DNA of 64,000 bases from Veillonella sp. (GCF_041333735.1 NZ_JBGKFB010000001.1:1932501-1996500), one strand, 5' to 3'; shown: positions 44,621 through 55,057, counted from the stretch's first letter. Notes: generated from the sequence alone by a model not told the origin. A program made the numbers and translations.

Positions 44621-45312
44621 TCTTTACCTCCTAACTCATTAGGCTTCATATGTTCTTCTCTAAAAGTACCTGTGAAAGCAGGAATCGCTACATCCTCTTC
44701 TTGCTTTATAGTTACCTTTATACCCCAATGTTTAAGCGAATCTACTACACCACCACGCATAGTTAGCGCCGAATTTAATGTCTTTGGATCTCCAATAGCT
44801 TTTACCGTAAAAGGAGCGCCAAAGACCTTACCATTTACAGTAATAGTTGGTCCTGAACATCGTATTTCAGACGTTCCTATAAGGCGTTGATCATTAATAG
44901 CTATTGCTTCAGCCCCACCAGCCCGTAATTCATTAACAATCCTAAGAATATCTTCATCATGAATTACATACAAATTGGGATTTTCACCACTTTGAACAGG
45001 CTTTAAGCTATCTTCAATCAAAACGCTAACACCTGGACCTTTAACATTTGTTAAAGCCGCTTTCATCATGAGCTGTTCATCAGCTTTACCATCGCCATTA
45101 GCGCCAGTTTTTTTTAGTGATTCAATTTGCTTTAATAAAGCATCCCGTTCACTCTGGGCCTCTCGCAATTGTACTGCTAAATCACCAGTCCGTTGTAAGC
45201 GAATATTTTCTTCTATATTATCTTGCGTCATCTTATATTGGGTTACAACCATAAACCCCAATATACAGCTGACTATGGCAATTGCCCACCGTTCGTGTCT
45301 CACGACAATCAT
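44617..45312 (-). CDS. DUF881 membrane-anchored protein (YlxW/YlxX-like)
   Basis: It has one N-terminal membrane anchor (about 10-26), a coiled coil (about 30-70, QLREAQSERDALLKQIESLKK) and a DUF881 domain (about 75-225) with LRAGGAEAIAINDQRLI. Relatives sit between ftsQ/divIB and sbp in Firmicutes, where two paralogues are common; only one is present here. Role in division is inferred from position. AAAGG lies close upstream of the ATG. Confidence 0.88.
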   Translation of the reverse strand: MIVVRHERWAIAIVSCILGFMVVTQYKMTQDNIEENIRLQRTGDLAVQLREAQSERDALLKQIESLKKTGANGDGKADEQLMMKAALTNVKGPGVSVLIEDSLKPVQSGENPNLYVIHDEDILRIVNELRAGGAEAIAINDQRLIGTSEIRCSGPTITVNGKVFGAPFTVKAIGDPKTLNSALTMRGGVVDSLKHWGIKVTIKQEEDVAIPAFTGTFREEHMKPNELGGKE

Positions 45313-45340
45313 CTACCTTTTATTTTCAACATGACCTTAT

Positions 45341-46195
45341 TTATCTTGTTTTTGTCTCATCCTTCTTAGTAGATGAATTTTCTGTAGTCGGTGCTCCATT
45401 TTGATGCTTTTTGCCTTCTGGCATCACATCGGTTTTAATGTACGGTGACGAAACATTTACATCTATATACTGTACATTACCATGAGTCTTTTTAATATCT
45501 TGTAACATCGACTGAGTTAGCTCTGCTTTTTTTGCTAAGTCTTTGCCATCTCCCAGTCGAATCTGCACACCTGAAACAGTATATGCCATTATTGCATCAG
45601 GATCTCCGATATTAACCTCTGCAATATTCTTGAATGTCTCCTCATCAAGAGAGTTCAAATATTCAAGAGCAGCCAATATCGGCTTATCTACCACCGTATC
45701 TCCTAAGAGTATATTTCCAGCTTTTACACCAGAAATCATAGGCACCGATGTATCTTGAATAGCAGGCTCAGATGCAATCACTTGACCTTTACCATCAAGG
45801 GTCAAATATCCAAACTGAGCTGGTACAACGGCAACAGCCTTGCGTTCCACCACATTTACCACCATTGTAAGTGGCAACTGATAGCTAATTTGAGCCTCTT
45901 CGACACGTAAGTCTTTCGACAATCTAGTTTTTAATTTTTCTGTACTAATTTGCAATATATTAACAGGTTCATGTATATCACCTGCTACCATTACATCTTG
46001 TACAGTTACCTTATCCGATCCAGTAACTTTTAAGGATCCAAAAGGAATAGGTAGTGTAAACAACCCCACCAACACGAGAGTAACTGCACCACCGATTTTT
46101 AACACTCGTTTTCTAAATACAGCCCGTTCATCACGAACAGGTGTAGAAGACTGCATCTCCCCAGAGTTGGATGGATGGTTTTGCTTATCATCCAT
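45341..46195 (-). CDS. ftsQ: cell division protein FtsQ/DivIB
   Basis: FtsQ is a bitopic scaffold of the divisome. It has a cytoplasmic N-terminus (about 1-30), a membrane segment (about 33-50), a POTRA domain starting SLKVTGSDKVTVQDV, and the beta domain (LPLTMVVNVVERKAVAVV, then VQIRLGDGKDLAKK). The 284 aa end in a Lys/Thr-rich tail. AAGGAG precedes the ATG. It lies 27 bases after ddl. Confidence 0.9.
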   Translation of the reverse strand: MDDKQNHPSNSGEMQSSTPVRDERAVFRKRVLKIGGAVTLVLVGLFTLPIPFGSLKVTGSDKVTVQDVMVAGDIHEPVNILQISTEKLKTRLSKDLRVEEAQISYQLPLTMVVNVVERKAVAVVPAQFGYLTLDGKGQVIASEPAIQDTSVPMISGVKAGNILLGDTVVDKPILAALEYLNSLDEETFKNIAEVNIGDPDAIMAYTVSGVQIRLGDGKDLAKKAELTQSMLQDIKKTHGNVQYIDVNVSSPYIKTDVMPEGKKHQNGAPTTENSSTKKDETKTR

Positions 46196-46222
46196 AGTTA
46201 ACTCCTTATCTTCTATTAGCCC

Positions 46223-47155
46223 TTAAAATTTCCCTATACTAGCTGTTAATAGAATTTTCTCACATAATGTTGGGAAGTCGATTCCCATTTCTTTAGCTGC
46301 TTTTGGTACTAAAGACGTTGCTGTCATACCAGGCACAGTGTTATATTCAAGAACATACATCTTATCTGCATGATCTGTCATAACATCAACACGAATGACA
46401 CCACTGCCTTGTACTTCGCGATACACAAGTTCCCCAATGCGTTGCATTTCAGCAGTCATTTCTTCACTAATAGGTGCTGGCACTAAATACTCTGTAGCAC
46501 CTACAGTATACTTACTCTTGTAGTCATATTCACCAGAATGTGGACGAATTTCAATAACAGACAATGCTTTACCATCTAAAACAGATACTGTAAATTCACG
46601 ACCATCAAGGAATTGTTCTACCACGAGAATAGGGTCATATTTAAGAGCTTCTGTTACAGCCTCTTCTAACTGAGCTTCATCGCGAACGATGGTAACCCCA
46701 ATACTAGAACCTTGAGTAGCAGATTTCACAACTACTGGAATTGTAAAATTTTTACGGATGTGTTCGATAATAGCCTCTGCAGATTCAAGATTACCATTGA
46801 AGGACTCGGACGCCGCCGTAGGAATATTGGCACCTTTAAACACATCTTTACTTACTTTTTTGTTCATCCCTACTGCATGAGCCATAATACCGGACCCAGT
46901 GTATGGAATTTCAGCCATTTCTAATAAGCCTTGTAATGCACCGTCTTCACCATAACGGCCGTGAATGGCATTAAATACGACTTCACCACCGAGGGCTTCA
47001 ATATCTTTTAAAACAGTACGTGGATTAAGTTCTAATGTTTGGGCATTATAACCTTTACTTTCAAGTGCCTCCGCAATAGCAGCACCAGTACGGCGAGATA
47101 CCTCCGCCTCTTTGGAAGGACCACCCATTAATACGATTATTTTTTTATCTTTCAT
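46223..47155 (-). CDS. ddl: D-alanine--D-alanine ligase
   Basis: Ddl makes the D-Ala-D-Ala dipeptide for the peptidoglycan stem. Seen: LMGGPSKEAEVS, the ATP-grasp core VVKSATQGSSIGV, the Tyr that marks D-Ala rather than D-lactate ligases in YDYKSKYTVGATEY, and LEYNTVPGMT. At 310 aa it is full length. It overlaps the end of murC by 4 bases. Confidence 0.97.
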   Translation of the reverse strand: MKDKKIIVLMGGPSKEAEVSRRTGAAIAEALESKGYNAQTLELNPRTVLKDIEALGGEVVFNAIHGRYGEDGALQGLLEMAEIPYTGSGIMAHAVGMNKKVSKDVFKGANIPTAASESFNGNLESAEAIIEHIRKNFTIPVVVKSATQGSSIGVTIVRDEAQLEEAVTEALKYDPILVVEQFLDGREFTVSVLDGKALSVIEIRPHSGEYDYKSKYTVGATEYLVPAPISEEMTAEMQRIGELVYREVQGSGVIRVDVMTDHADKMYVLEYNTVPGMTATSLVPKAAKEMGIDFPTLCEKILLTASIGKF

Positions 47156-48534
47156 TGTAAGCCTTCCTCCAATATAGCTAATAATTTTGGCCCATATTGA
47201 TTAATAGAACCTGCACCCATGGTGATAACTAGGTCGTTAGGTCTTACTATTTTCGCTAATACCTCAGGTAAATCGTCAACAGATGGTACATAATTTACGT
47301 CTTGACCTGTGGCCGCTTTAATAGCATTTGGAATCGTATTGCCATCAATACCAGAGATTGGATCTTCACCAGAGCTATAAATATCTGTCATATATACTTC
47401 ATCAGCACTTGTGAAAGCAGTAGCAAATTCATCCTTTAACAAGCTTGTGCGAGTAAAGCGATGTGGCTGGAATACACAGATAACACGATGTTTTTCCAAC
47501 TCTTTTGCTGCTTTCAATGTTGCTTTAATTTCTGTAGGATGATGAGCATAGTCATCAACAACCCATACACCTGCTACGTGACCTTTTGTTTCGAAACGAC
47601 GTTTTGCACCGATAAACTTACCTAAACCTTTAGTAATAATGCGCGTTTCTATACCACAGCAATCATGAGCAACAATAAAGGCAGCCAATGAATTCAATAC
47701 ATTATGTTCACCAGGAACTCGTAAGCGAATGCGCTCAACATTCACACCATTATGGTATACATCATATACCAAAGTAGAGTCTACATAGTGAATATTTTTA
47801 GCTACATAGTCATTATTATCACTTAAGCCATATGTAATGAAATTACGATTTACACGGCTCATAACATAACGAATATTCTCATTATCGCCACATACAATTG
47901 CTTTGCCAGATTCTGGTAACGTTTCGACAAACTCACAAAAAGCATTTAACAAATTATCCATTGTTTTGTAATGATCCATATGATCATCTTCAATGTTAGT
48001 AATAACAATAGTATGTGGGCGTAGTTTCAAAAAAGACCCATCACTTTCATCTGCTTCAACTACAGAGAAATGCCCCTTACCTAGACAACTACTACCTTTT
48101 AAATAATCTACTTCACCACCGATAATAACTGTTGGATCAGCTTCTGCTTCTACTAAAATTTGACCAATCATAGATGTAGTAGAAGTTTTACCGTGAGCAC
48201 CAGCTACTGCAATGCCATCTGTTACGTCTAACACAGCTTTTACAATATCGGAACGGTGTAAAATTGTAATACCTTGCTCTTTAGCAGCTACAATTTCAGG
48301 GTTATCTTCGCGAATAGCCGTAGAACGAACTACAGCATCAACGCCTTTTACATAATCTTTATTATGACCAATATGAACCGTAGCGCCCATACTTCTGAAC
48401 TTTTCAATAACTGCAGAATCAGCTACATCTGAACCAGATACGTCATAACCTTTTTGAATTAAAATATTCGCTATAGCACGCATACCAGACCCACCTATAC
48501 CAATAAGATGAATCTTATGAATACCGTCTAACAT
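47152..48534 (-). CDS. murC: UDP-N-acetylmuramate--L-alanine ligase
   Basis: MurC adds L-Ala to UDP-MurNAc, the first step in stem peptide building. Seen: N-terminal GIGGSGMRAIA, P-loop GAHGKTSTTSMIG, EADESDGSF and the C-terminal domain with FQPHRFTRT. At 460 aa it is full length. It lies 14 bases after murG. The ligases MurC, D, E and F are all present in this cluster. Confidence 0.98.
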   Translation of the reverse strand: MLDGIHKIHLIGIGGSGMRAIANILIQKGYDVSGSDVADSAVIEKFRSMGATVHIGHNKDYVKGVDAVVRSTAIREDNPEIVAAKEQGITILHRSDIVKAVLDVTDGIAVAGAHGKTSTTSMIGQILVEAEADPTVIIGGEVDYLKGSSCLGKGHFSVVEADESDGSFLKLRPHTIVITNIEDDHMDHYKTMDNLLNAFCEFVETLPESGKAIVCGDNENIRYVMSRVNRNFITYGLSDNNDYVAKNIHYVDSTLVYDVYHNGVNVERIRLRVPGEHNVLNSLAAFIVAHDCCGIETRIITKGLGKFIGAKRRFETKGHVAGVWVVDDYAHHPTEIKATLKAAKELEKHRVICVFQPHRFTRTSLLKDEFATAFTSADEVYMTDIYSSGEDPISGIDGNTIPNAIKAATGQDVNYVPSVDDLPEVLAKIVRPNDLVITMGAGSINQYGPKLLAILEEGLQ

Positions 48535-48548
48535 AAAACCTCTCCTTG

Positions 48549-49658
48549 TTACTTTGCAATAGATAACGCTAATTTTGCAATATCATGAGCCGCATTAGGT
48601 TTACCTAACTGCAACGCTCGTTCTCCCATTTGTGACAATAAATCACGATTGGCCATAAACATTTCAATTTCCCCTATCAAATCATGGGCACTTAACATTT
48701 GATCAACAATCATATGAGCTGCCCCTTCTTGAACAAAAATACGGGCATTATAGGTTTGATGATCTTCCGCTGCATATGGATATGGTACCAATACAGACGG
48801 AATACCTCGAACTGCTAGTTCAGCAAGACCGATAGCACCAGACCTAAAGACTGCTAAATCAGCTGCCGCCAATGCTTTTGGCATATCGTGTAAATATGGC
48901 AGAATCAATGAGGAATTACCTAAACCATCACTATCAGTAATACCAAGCTGGGATAACACAGATTGATATTCCCCATCCCCTGTAATATGGATTAATTTAA
49001 TTCCATCTGTTCCTTGAAAATGCTTATGTACATCTATCATAGCATTATTGATAGTTCTCGCCCCACGAGAACCACCGGCTATAAGAACGGTGAACGTGTC
49101 ATCACTTAAATTAAAATAATTACGTCCATCTTCCCTAGTATCAACTAATACATCAGGACGTACTGGATTACCAGTATATACTACGCGTTTTGCCTTTGAA
49201 AAAGATGATTCTGCATCCTTGTAGCCCATAGCGACTACATCAACAAAACGGCTTAGAATTTTATTTGTAATGCCTGCAATGACATTTTGTTCCTGTATCA
49301 ACGTTGGAATATTGCGCAATGCTGCGGCCATAAGAATAGGACCACAAACATAACCACCTGTACCAATAACTACATCAGGCTTAAAGTTGGAAATGATTGT
49401 ATTAGCTTTCACAAGAGAAAAAGCAGTCTTGCCTAACGTCACCAACGTACCAAAAGATAATTTACGTTGCAAACCTTGTACAGGTAATGTAGTAAATTCA
49501 ATGCCTTCTTTAGGCACTAAGGTAGCCTCTAAGCCTCTTTCCGTTCCTACATATAAAACCTGTGCATCAGGGTTCTGCTTCATAATTTCCTTATATATAG
49601 TTATTGCTGGGTATATATGTCCACCAGTGCCACCACCTGAAATAATGATACGTTTCAT
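48549..49658 (-). CDS. murG: lipid II synthase MurG
   Basis: This membrane-associated glycosyltransferase adds GlcNAc to lipid I on the inner face of the membrane. Seen: GGGTGGHIYPAITI, the N-domain GTGGYVCGP, GGSRGARTINNA and the UDP-GlcNAc-binding FRSGAIGLAELAVRGIPS. At 369 aa it fits. It overlaps murD by one base; ftsW, often between the two, is absent. Confidence 0.97.
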   Translation of the reverse strand: MKRIIISGGGTGGHIYPAITIYKEIMKQNPDAQVLYVGTERGLEATLVPKEGIEFTTLPVQGLQRKLSFGTLVTLGKTAFSLVKANTIISNFKPDVVIGTGGYVCGPILMAAALRNIPTLIQEQNVIAGITNKILSRFVDVVAMGYKDAESSFSKAKRVVYTGNPVRPDVLVDTREDGRNYFNLSDDTFTVLIAGGSRGARTINNAMIDVHKHFQGTDGIKLIHITGDGEYQSVLSQLGITDSDGLGNSSLILPYLHDMPKALAAADLAVFRSGAIGLAELAVRGIPSVLVPYPYAAEDHQTYNARIFVQEGAAHMIVDQMLSAHDLIGEIEMFMANRDLLSQMGERALQLGKPNAAHDIAKLALSIAK

Positions 49659-51028
49659 TAATGGTGTCTCCCTTCTTGCAACATATGAACACAGTTTTTA
49701 AAATCATCGCCACGTTCTTCAAAACAGCTATACCAATCAAAACTTGAGCAAGCTGGCGATAATAATACAATATCACCTTGGGCAGCCAATTTATAACCCT
49801 GTTCCACAGCATCTTTCATAGATGAAGCTCTATAAATAGGCTGAACACCAGCCTCTTTTGCAGCAGCTTCAAATCGATCCGCCGCTTCCCCCATAAAGAT
49901 AACAGCTTTTGTATGATGTTTAACAAGCTGCATAAAGTCTTCTAACGGAGTCATTTTATCATGACCACCAGCTAATAAAATAACGGATTGATCAAAGGAT
50001 TCCAATGCTTTTACAACAGAATCTACATTGGTTGCTTTAGAATCATTATAGAATGTAATTCCATCAAGAGTTTTAACTCGCTCTAATCGGTGTTCAACAC
50101 CATGGAACTCGCTTATAATACGATGAATAGTTTCTACCGGCACCCCTAACGCATAAGCTAAAGCGATAACAGTTAAAATATTTTCAATATTATGGCTACC
50201 TGGAATGTGGATATCAGCACTACCAATAACAGGTGTTGCTGTACCATTCTTTGTTACATAACATTGTCCTTTATCATAGTAAGCACCATTTGAAACCACT
50301 TGATGTTGACTAATTTCAAGGATATGGCTAGGTACACGATGTTTCATGTCTGCTACAATGGGATCATCAATATTAAGCACCATAAAATCTGTACTCAATT
50401 GATTTTCAAAGATGCGTTCCTTCGCAGCAATATAATTTTCCATTGTCTTATGACGAGCTAAATGATCTGGTGTAATATTGAGCATAATAGCACCAATCGG
50501 TCTAAAATGCTTAATTGTTTCTAATTGATAGCTAGATAACTCAGCTACCAAAAAACCATCTGCTGGCATAGAATAAGCTACTTCACTAAGAGAATCGCCG
50601 ATATTGCCACCAACGCGAACTGGCTTTCCAGTTCCTTCCAATACCTTAGTTAATAATGTTGTAGTAGTGGTCTTACCATTTGTACCTGTAACGGCTACAA
50701 TTGGCGATTTAGATAACTCATAAGCCACTTCTACTTCACTAACCACATCAACACCACGAGCTTGAGCGGCTTTTACAATGGGAATATCTAGAGAAATACC
50801 TGGAGAAATAACAATGCGATCCACGCCATCAAGCAAGGATTCATCTTGTCTACCTGTAATAATATCTACACCCGCTGATACAAGTCTTTTTTCCTCATCT
50901 GTAGGCAGTGTAACAGGCTTATAATCATTTAACACTACATGGGCCCCAACTTGAGCTAATACCCAAGACGCGCCTATACCGCTGGCACCAGCGCCCAGAA
51001 CAAGTATATGTTTGTCTCCGTATTCCAT
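49658..51028 (-). CDS. murD: UDP-N-acetylmuramoylalanine--D-glutamate ligase
   Basis: MurD adds D-Glu to the stem. Seen: LVLGAGASGIGASWVL, P-loop VTGTNGKTTTTTLL, LNITPDHLARH, and NDSKATNVDSVVKAL with LAGGHDK in the C-terminal domain. The ATG at 51028 gives 456 aa (MEYGDKH), with AGGTG 6 nt upstream; the in-frame GTG three codons earlier overlaps that site. Confidence 0.97.
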   Translation of the reverse strand: MEYGDKHILVLGAGASGIGASWVLAQVGAHVVLNDYKPVTLPTDEEKRLVSAGVDIITGRQDESLLDGVDRIVISPGISLDIPIVKAAQARGVDVVSEVEVAYELSKSPIVAVTGTNGKTTTTTLLTKVLEGTGKPVRVGGNIGDSLSEVAYSMPADGFLVAELSSYQLETIKHFRPIGAIMLNITPDHLARHKTMENYIAAKERIFENQLSTDFMVLNIDDPIVADMKHRVPSHILEISQHQVVSNGAYYDKGQCYVTKNGTATPVIGSADIHIPGSHNIENILTVIALAYALGVPVETIHRIISEFHGVEHRLERVKTLDGITFYNDSKATNVDSVVKALESFDQSVILLAGGHDKMTPLEDFMQLVKHHTKAVIFMGEAADRFEAAAKEAGVQPIYRASSMKDAVEQGYKLAAQGDIVLLSPACSSFDWYSCFEERGDDFKNCVHMLQEGRHH

Positions 51029-51112
51029 CTGTATCACCTAAATTATCAACAAAAATAATGTATTCCTATCTTATAAGCATACCATTATTTGCGGCTTCCG
51101 TTAAGTATTATC

Positions 51113-52099
51113 TTACAAAGTTATAGTCGCTAAAATGACACCAATAACAGCTAATACAGCGCCACCAAACCAGAAGCGATTAACAACAGTTTGTTCAGCC
51201 CAACCAGACAACTCAAAATGATGGTGAATAGGGCTCATTTTAAACACTCGTACACCACGAGTTTTGAATGAAATAACTTGAATAATAACAGACAACGCTT
51301 CCATAACAAAAATACCGCCAATGACAACAAGTAATAGTTCTGTTTTTGTAAGAATTGCCATCGCCGCAAAAGCGCCACCTAATGCTAAAGAACCTGTATC
51401 CCCCATAAATACTTTTGCAGGGTTTACATTGTACACCAAGAAACCAAGACATACAGCGGCAACAATGGCGCCATAGTAAGCAACGCTTTCAGCGCCAATA
51501 GAATTTGTTGTGGATGCAGCCATAAGGCCGATAACGGAAAAGGCAATGGCAGCTACAGCAGATGTACCACTAGCTAAACCATCAAGACCATCTGTAAGAT
51601 TTACAGCATTCGTAGCACCTACGATAATTAAAAATGCCAATACATAATAAGCCCAACCTAATTGAAGGTGAATATCTGCTACAGGAATCCACAATGTGGT
51701 AGGAATAACCATAATTTCAGTAATACAGTAACAGAATATGGCAGCCAAAATAAATTGACCTAGTAATTTTTGCTTTGCTGTCAAACCAAGATTACGTTTT
51801 TTTACAGCTTTTACAAAATCATCAAAAAAGCCCAATAAACAATGACCTAATGTTAAGAATAATAACATACCAGTACCCACATTCCACGGTGCAAATAAAG
51901 CAACCCCAATGACGAGGGCTACCATCATGAAAGCGCCACCCATTGTTGGTGTACCAGCTTTTGCTTGATGACTTTCTGGACCTTCTTCACGAATACTTTG
52001 TTGTGCGTGCAAAGAACGCAACATAGGAATAGCAAATTTACCTAGCACTACCGTAATAATAAAGGTTACTACGAAGGCTAATAGAATGTGATATATCAT
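51113..52099 (-). CDS. mraY: phospho-N-acetylmuramoyl-pentapeptide transferase
   Basis: MraY transfers phospho-MurNAc-pentapeptide to undecaprenyl phosphate, making lipid I. This 328-aa polytopic enzyme has about ten membrane segments. Seen: GFFDDFVKAVKKRN, NAVNLTDGLDGLASG, VFMGDTGSLALGG and the HHHFELSGW loop. It lies 58 bases after murF; a hairpin sits between them. Confidence 0.97.
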   Translation of the reverse strand: MIYHILLAFVVTFIITVVLGKFAIPMLRSLHAQQSIREEGPESHQAKAGTPTMGGAFMMVALVIGVALFAPWNVGTGMLLFLTLGHCLLGFFDDFVKAVKKRNLGLTAKQKLLGQFILAAIFCYCITEIMVIPTTLWIPVADIHLQLGWAYYVLAFLIIVGATNAVNLTDGLDGLASGTSAVAAIAFSVIGLMAASTTNSIGAESVAYYGAIVAAVCLGFLVYNVNPAKVFMGDTGSLALGGAFAAMAILTKTELLLVVIGGIFVMEALSVIIQVISFKTRGVRVFKMSPIHHHFELSGWAEQTVVNRFWFGGAVLAVIGVILATITL

Positions 52100-52130
52100 A
52101 CGAATCCTCTACTCATTAATAAACAGATGA

Positions 52131-52150
52131 CGGCTAGATATAACTAGCCG
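52131..52150 (-). terminator. weak hairpin between murF and mraY
   Basis: CGGCTAG and CTAGCCG pair around six bases, just after the murF stop. There is no T-run beyond it on the minus strand, so it is more likely an mRNA processing or attenuation element than a full terminator. Confidence 0.4.
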
Positions 52151-52157
52151 TAACCTT

Positions 52158-53516
52158 TTATTCACGATCTTTCAATTCTTCAACAACTCGTTCCATCCGC
52201 AAACCACGGGAGCCTTTGACAAGGATAACGTCCCCTTTTTCACGAATATCACTATAGGCATTGGCCATTTCCAAATGGCTATTACAACGGAATGTAGTTA
52301 ATCCAGCCTTTTTAGCTTCTTTAGCTATAAAGGCAGCAGCATCACCGAATGTGAATACAACACTATAACCTTCTTCAGCAAGTAATTGACCAATTTCACG
52401 ATGCGCTTGTTCAGTATAATCACCAAGTTCAAGCATATCACCAAGCATAGCAATTTTACGTTTACCTTCTAGCTGACCCAAAGCTTTTATCGCTTCAGCC
52501 ATAGAAGATGGATTTGCATTATACGCGTCATTTAAGATAACAATATCTTCAAATGGTACGATTTCTTGGCGCATAGGAGTGCCTGTAAATTCACTTAAGC
52601 CCTTGCGGATCGTATTGGACTTAATGCCTAGCACACGACCAGCTACGATTGCTGCCAATGCGTCATATACATTGTGTTCACCAATCATAGGCAAGAAGAT
52701 ATCAAATACTTCGTCATAACATTTGCATGTAAATTTAATACCATCTTTTTTATAACGCAAATGACTGCCAATACATGTGGCATTACGTTCGATACCATAG
52801 GTAATAGTTTTACCTTTGGCAAGACTATCCATAGCTTTAACATATGGATCATCTTCATTGAGAATAGCCACACTATTTTCAGGCAAGCAACGAATTAACT
52901 CACCTTTAGCTTGTGCGATGGCTTCACGAGAACCTAATAGCTCAATATGGCTAGTACCAACATTAGTAATAATACCCATAGTTGGTTCAGCAATCAACGC
53001 AAGCTCCTCAATTTGACCAAGGCCACGCATGCCCATTTCAACAACACAAGCTTGATGTTCTGCAGTTAAACGCAACAATGTTTTTGGCAAACCAATTTCA
53101 TTGTTAAAGTTTTTCTCAGTTTTCAAAACATTAAATTCGGTGCCGAGTACAGCAGCTACCATTTCCTTTGTTGTAGTCTTACCAGAAGAACCAGTAATAG
53201 CGACTACAGGGATATCAAAGCGACGACGATGGTAACGTGCTAAATTTTGATACGCTACCAATGTATTATCTACTTCAATACATACGATGCCGTCCACTGC
53301 ACGGCCCTTTTCTACGATTGCACCAGTAGCGCCCTTTTCGATAGCTGTATTAATAAAATCATGACCATCAAAGGTATCACCTTTTAAGGCTACAAACAAA
53401 AAGCCTGATTCAATCGTTCTTGTATCAGTAGATACATCTAAAAACTTAATATTGTCGGTATGTGCACTCGTCCCTTGTGTGGCTTCTACCACTTGAGACA
53501 ATGTAAATTCTGCCAT
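52158..53516 (-). CDS. murF: UDP-N-acetylmuramoyl-tripeptide--D-alanyl-D-alanine ligase
   Basis: MurF adds the D-Ala-D-Ala made by Ddl. Seen: P-loop ITGSSGKTTTKEMV, EMGMRGLGQIEELA, LNDAYNANPSSM and KGSRGLRMERVVE at the end. The ATG at 53516 gives 452 aa (MAEFTLSQ), with AAGGAG 8 nt upstream, right at the murE stop. The longer frame would overlap murE by 44 bases with unlike residues. Confidence 0.97.
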   Translation of the reverse strand: MAEFTLSQVVEATQGTSAHTDNIKFLDVSTDTRTIESGFLFVALKGDTFDGHDFINTAIEKGATGAIVEKGRAVDGIVCIEVDNTLVAYQNLARYHRRRFDIPVVAITGSSGKTTTKEMVAAVLGTEFNVLKTEKNFNNEIGLPKTLLRLTAEHQACVVEMGMRGLGQIEELALIAEPTMGIITNVGTSHIELLGSREAIAQAKGELIRCLPENSVAILNEDDPYVKAMDSLAKGKTITYGIERNATCIGSHLRYKKDGIKFTCKCYDEVFDIFLPMIGEHNVYDALAAIVAGRVLGIKSNTIRKGLSEFTGTPMRQEIVPFEDIVILNDAYNANPSSMAEAIKALGQLEGKRKIAMLGDMLELGDYTEQAHREIGQLLAEEGYSVVFTFGDAAAFIAKEAKKAGLTTFRCNSHLEMANAYSDIREKGDVILVKGSRGLRMERVVEELKDRE

Positions 53517-53517
53517 A

Positions 53518-55002
53518 TTAGATCTCCTTGAGGGCCGCTCGCGCCTCTTCACGATCATCAAAATGAATCGTTTTATCCTTTAAGATTTGGTAATCCTCAT
53601 GCCCCTTACCTGCAATTAGTACAATATCCCCAGGTTTTGCATTTTGTATTGCATGTTGAATCGCTTCCCGACGATCAACGATAACTTCATAGTGAGAGCC
53701 TTCACGCAGGCCTTCTTTAACGCCCACCTCTACATCTTTCACAATTTGCACAGGATCTTCTGTGCGAGGATTGTCAGATGTAACATATACTATATCGCCA
53801 TATTGTGCAGCAATACGGCCCATAATAGGACGTTTCGTAGCATCTCGGTCACCACCACAACCAAAGACTACAATAATGCGATTTTCTTGAATAGCCTTTG
53901 CAGTTTGCAAAATATTTTCTAACCCATCTGGTGTATGTGCATAGTCTACAACAACTGCAAATGGTTGACCTTCTTCAATAAGCTCAAAACGGCCAGGCAC
54001 AGCGCTAAATGTTTTCAATGCCTTATCGATATCTTCCATAGAGATACCTTCTAATAGACAAGCCCCAATAGCGGCCAATGTATTATATACATTAAACAAA
54101 CCAGTTGTATTCATAGCCACTGTATAGTCATTGCCATCATAGGATACCGTATAACGACTAGATTTAGGAGTCATTTCAACATCATGAGCATTCAATGTTC
54201 CTTTACCATCAATACTGTACGTAATGATAGGCGCCGTTGTTTTTTCAATTACACGATGACCATATTCGTCATCGATATTGATGACAGCCCCTTTGCCAGA
54301 TTTAGTTTGGTTCGGCGCGCTAACTTGTTCAAATAATTTACACTTAGCGGCCAAATAATTTTCAAAGGTCTTGTGAAAGTCCAAATGATCTTGTGTTAAG
54401 TTCGTGAATACGGCTGTATCATATTCAACACCAGAAACTCGACCTAATGCTAATGCATGGGAAGATACTTCCATGACACAATGGGTAACGCCTTCTTCTA
54501 CCATTTGATGAAGAATATGTTGTAAATCTACTACATCCGGTGTTGTATTGTGAATTGGATAGGATGTATCACCAATCATAATATGAACGGTACCAATAAC
54601 GCCTACTTTATGGCCTTGGCCTTTCAAAATATGACGAATCATATGAGTTGTAGTCGTTTTACCATTAGTACCAGTAACACCGATCATACGCATGGAGTTG
54701 GCTGGATAATCAAAGAAATATGGTACACAAGCCATCATAGCTTTTCGAGTATCCTCTACAGTGATAACACAAACATCACCACTTACCTCTACTGATTTAG
54801 ATACAAGTACTGCCACAGCACCAGCTTCAACGGCTTTATTTACATAATTATGACCATCTACAGTGGCACCATCTAACGCAATAAATAAGCTACCTGCTTT
54901 TACTGCACGAGAATCAGCCGTAATATCTAACACCTCAACAGCTGTATTACCTTCTACATGCGGTGTTTGCAAAGTTTTTACTATATCTTGTAATTGTTTC
55001 AT
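53518..55002 (-). CDS. murE: UDP-MurNAc-tripeptide synthetase, meso-diaminopimelate type
   Basis: MurE adds the third stem residue. Seen: P-loop VTGTNGKTTTTHMI, LTQDHLDFHKT with Lys-carbamylation region, and the DNPR motif in YVTSDNPRTEDP that binds meso-diaminopimelate, so the wall is predicted to be DAP-type. The ATG at 55002 gives 494 aa, with GGAG 7 nt upstream. It follows ftsL by 55 bases with a hairpin in the gap; ftsI would be expected there. Confidence 0.97.
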   Translation of the reverse strand: MKQLQDIVKTLQTPHVEGNTAVEVLDITADSRAVKAGSLFIALDGATVDGHNYVNKAVEAGAVAVLVSKSVEVSGDVCVITVEDTRKAMMACVPYFFDYPANSMRMIGVTGTNGKTTTTHMIRHILKGQGHKVGVIGTVHIMIGDTSYPIHNTTPDVVDLQHILHQMVEEGVTHCVMEVSSHALALGRVSGVEYDTAVFTNLTQDHLDFHKTFENYLAAKCKLFEQVSAPNQTKSGKGAVINIDDEYGHRVIEKTTAPIITYSIDGKGTLNAHDVEMTPKSSRYTVSYDGNDYTVAMNTTGLFNVYNTLAAIGACLLEGISMEDIDKALKTFSAVPGRFELIEEGQPFAVVVDYAHTPDGLENILQTAKAIQENRIIVVFGCGGDRDATKRPIMGRIAAQYGDIVYVTSDNPRTEDPVQIVKDVEVGVKEGLREGSHYEVIVDRREAIQHAIQNAKPGDIVLIAGKGHEDYQILKDKTIHFDDREEARAALKEI

Positions 55003-55027
55003 ATACAATCTCCTTTACACGCAAAGG

Positions 55028-55052
55028 AAAGCAGCCCAATACGAGCTGCTTT
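55028..55052 (-). terminator. attenuator-like hairpin between ftsL and murE
   Basis: AAAGCAGC and GCTGCTTT pair around a 9-nt loop and are followed by CCTTTG on the minus strand. It covers most of the 55-base gap. Confidence 0.5.
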
Positions 55053-55057
55053 GCCTG

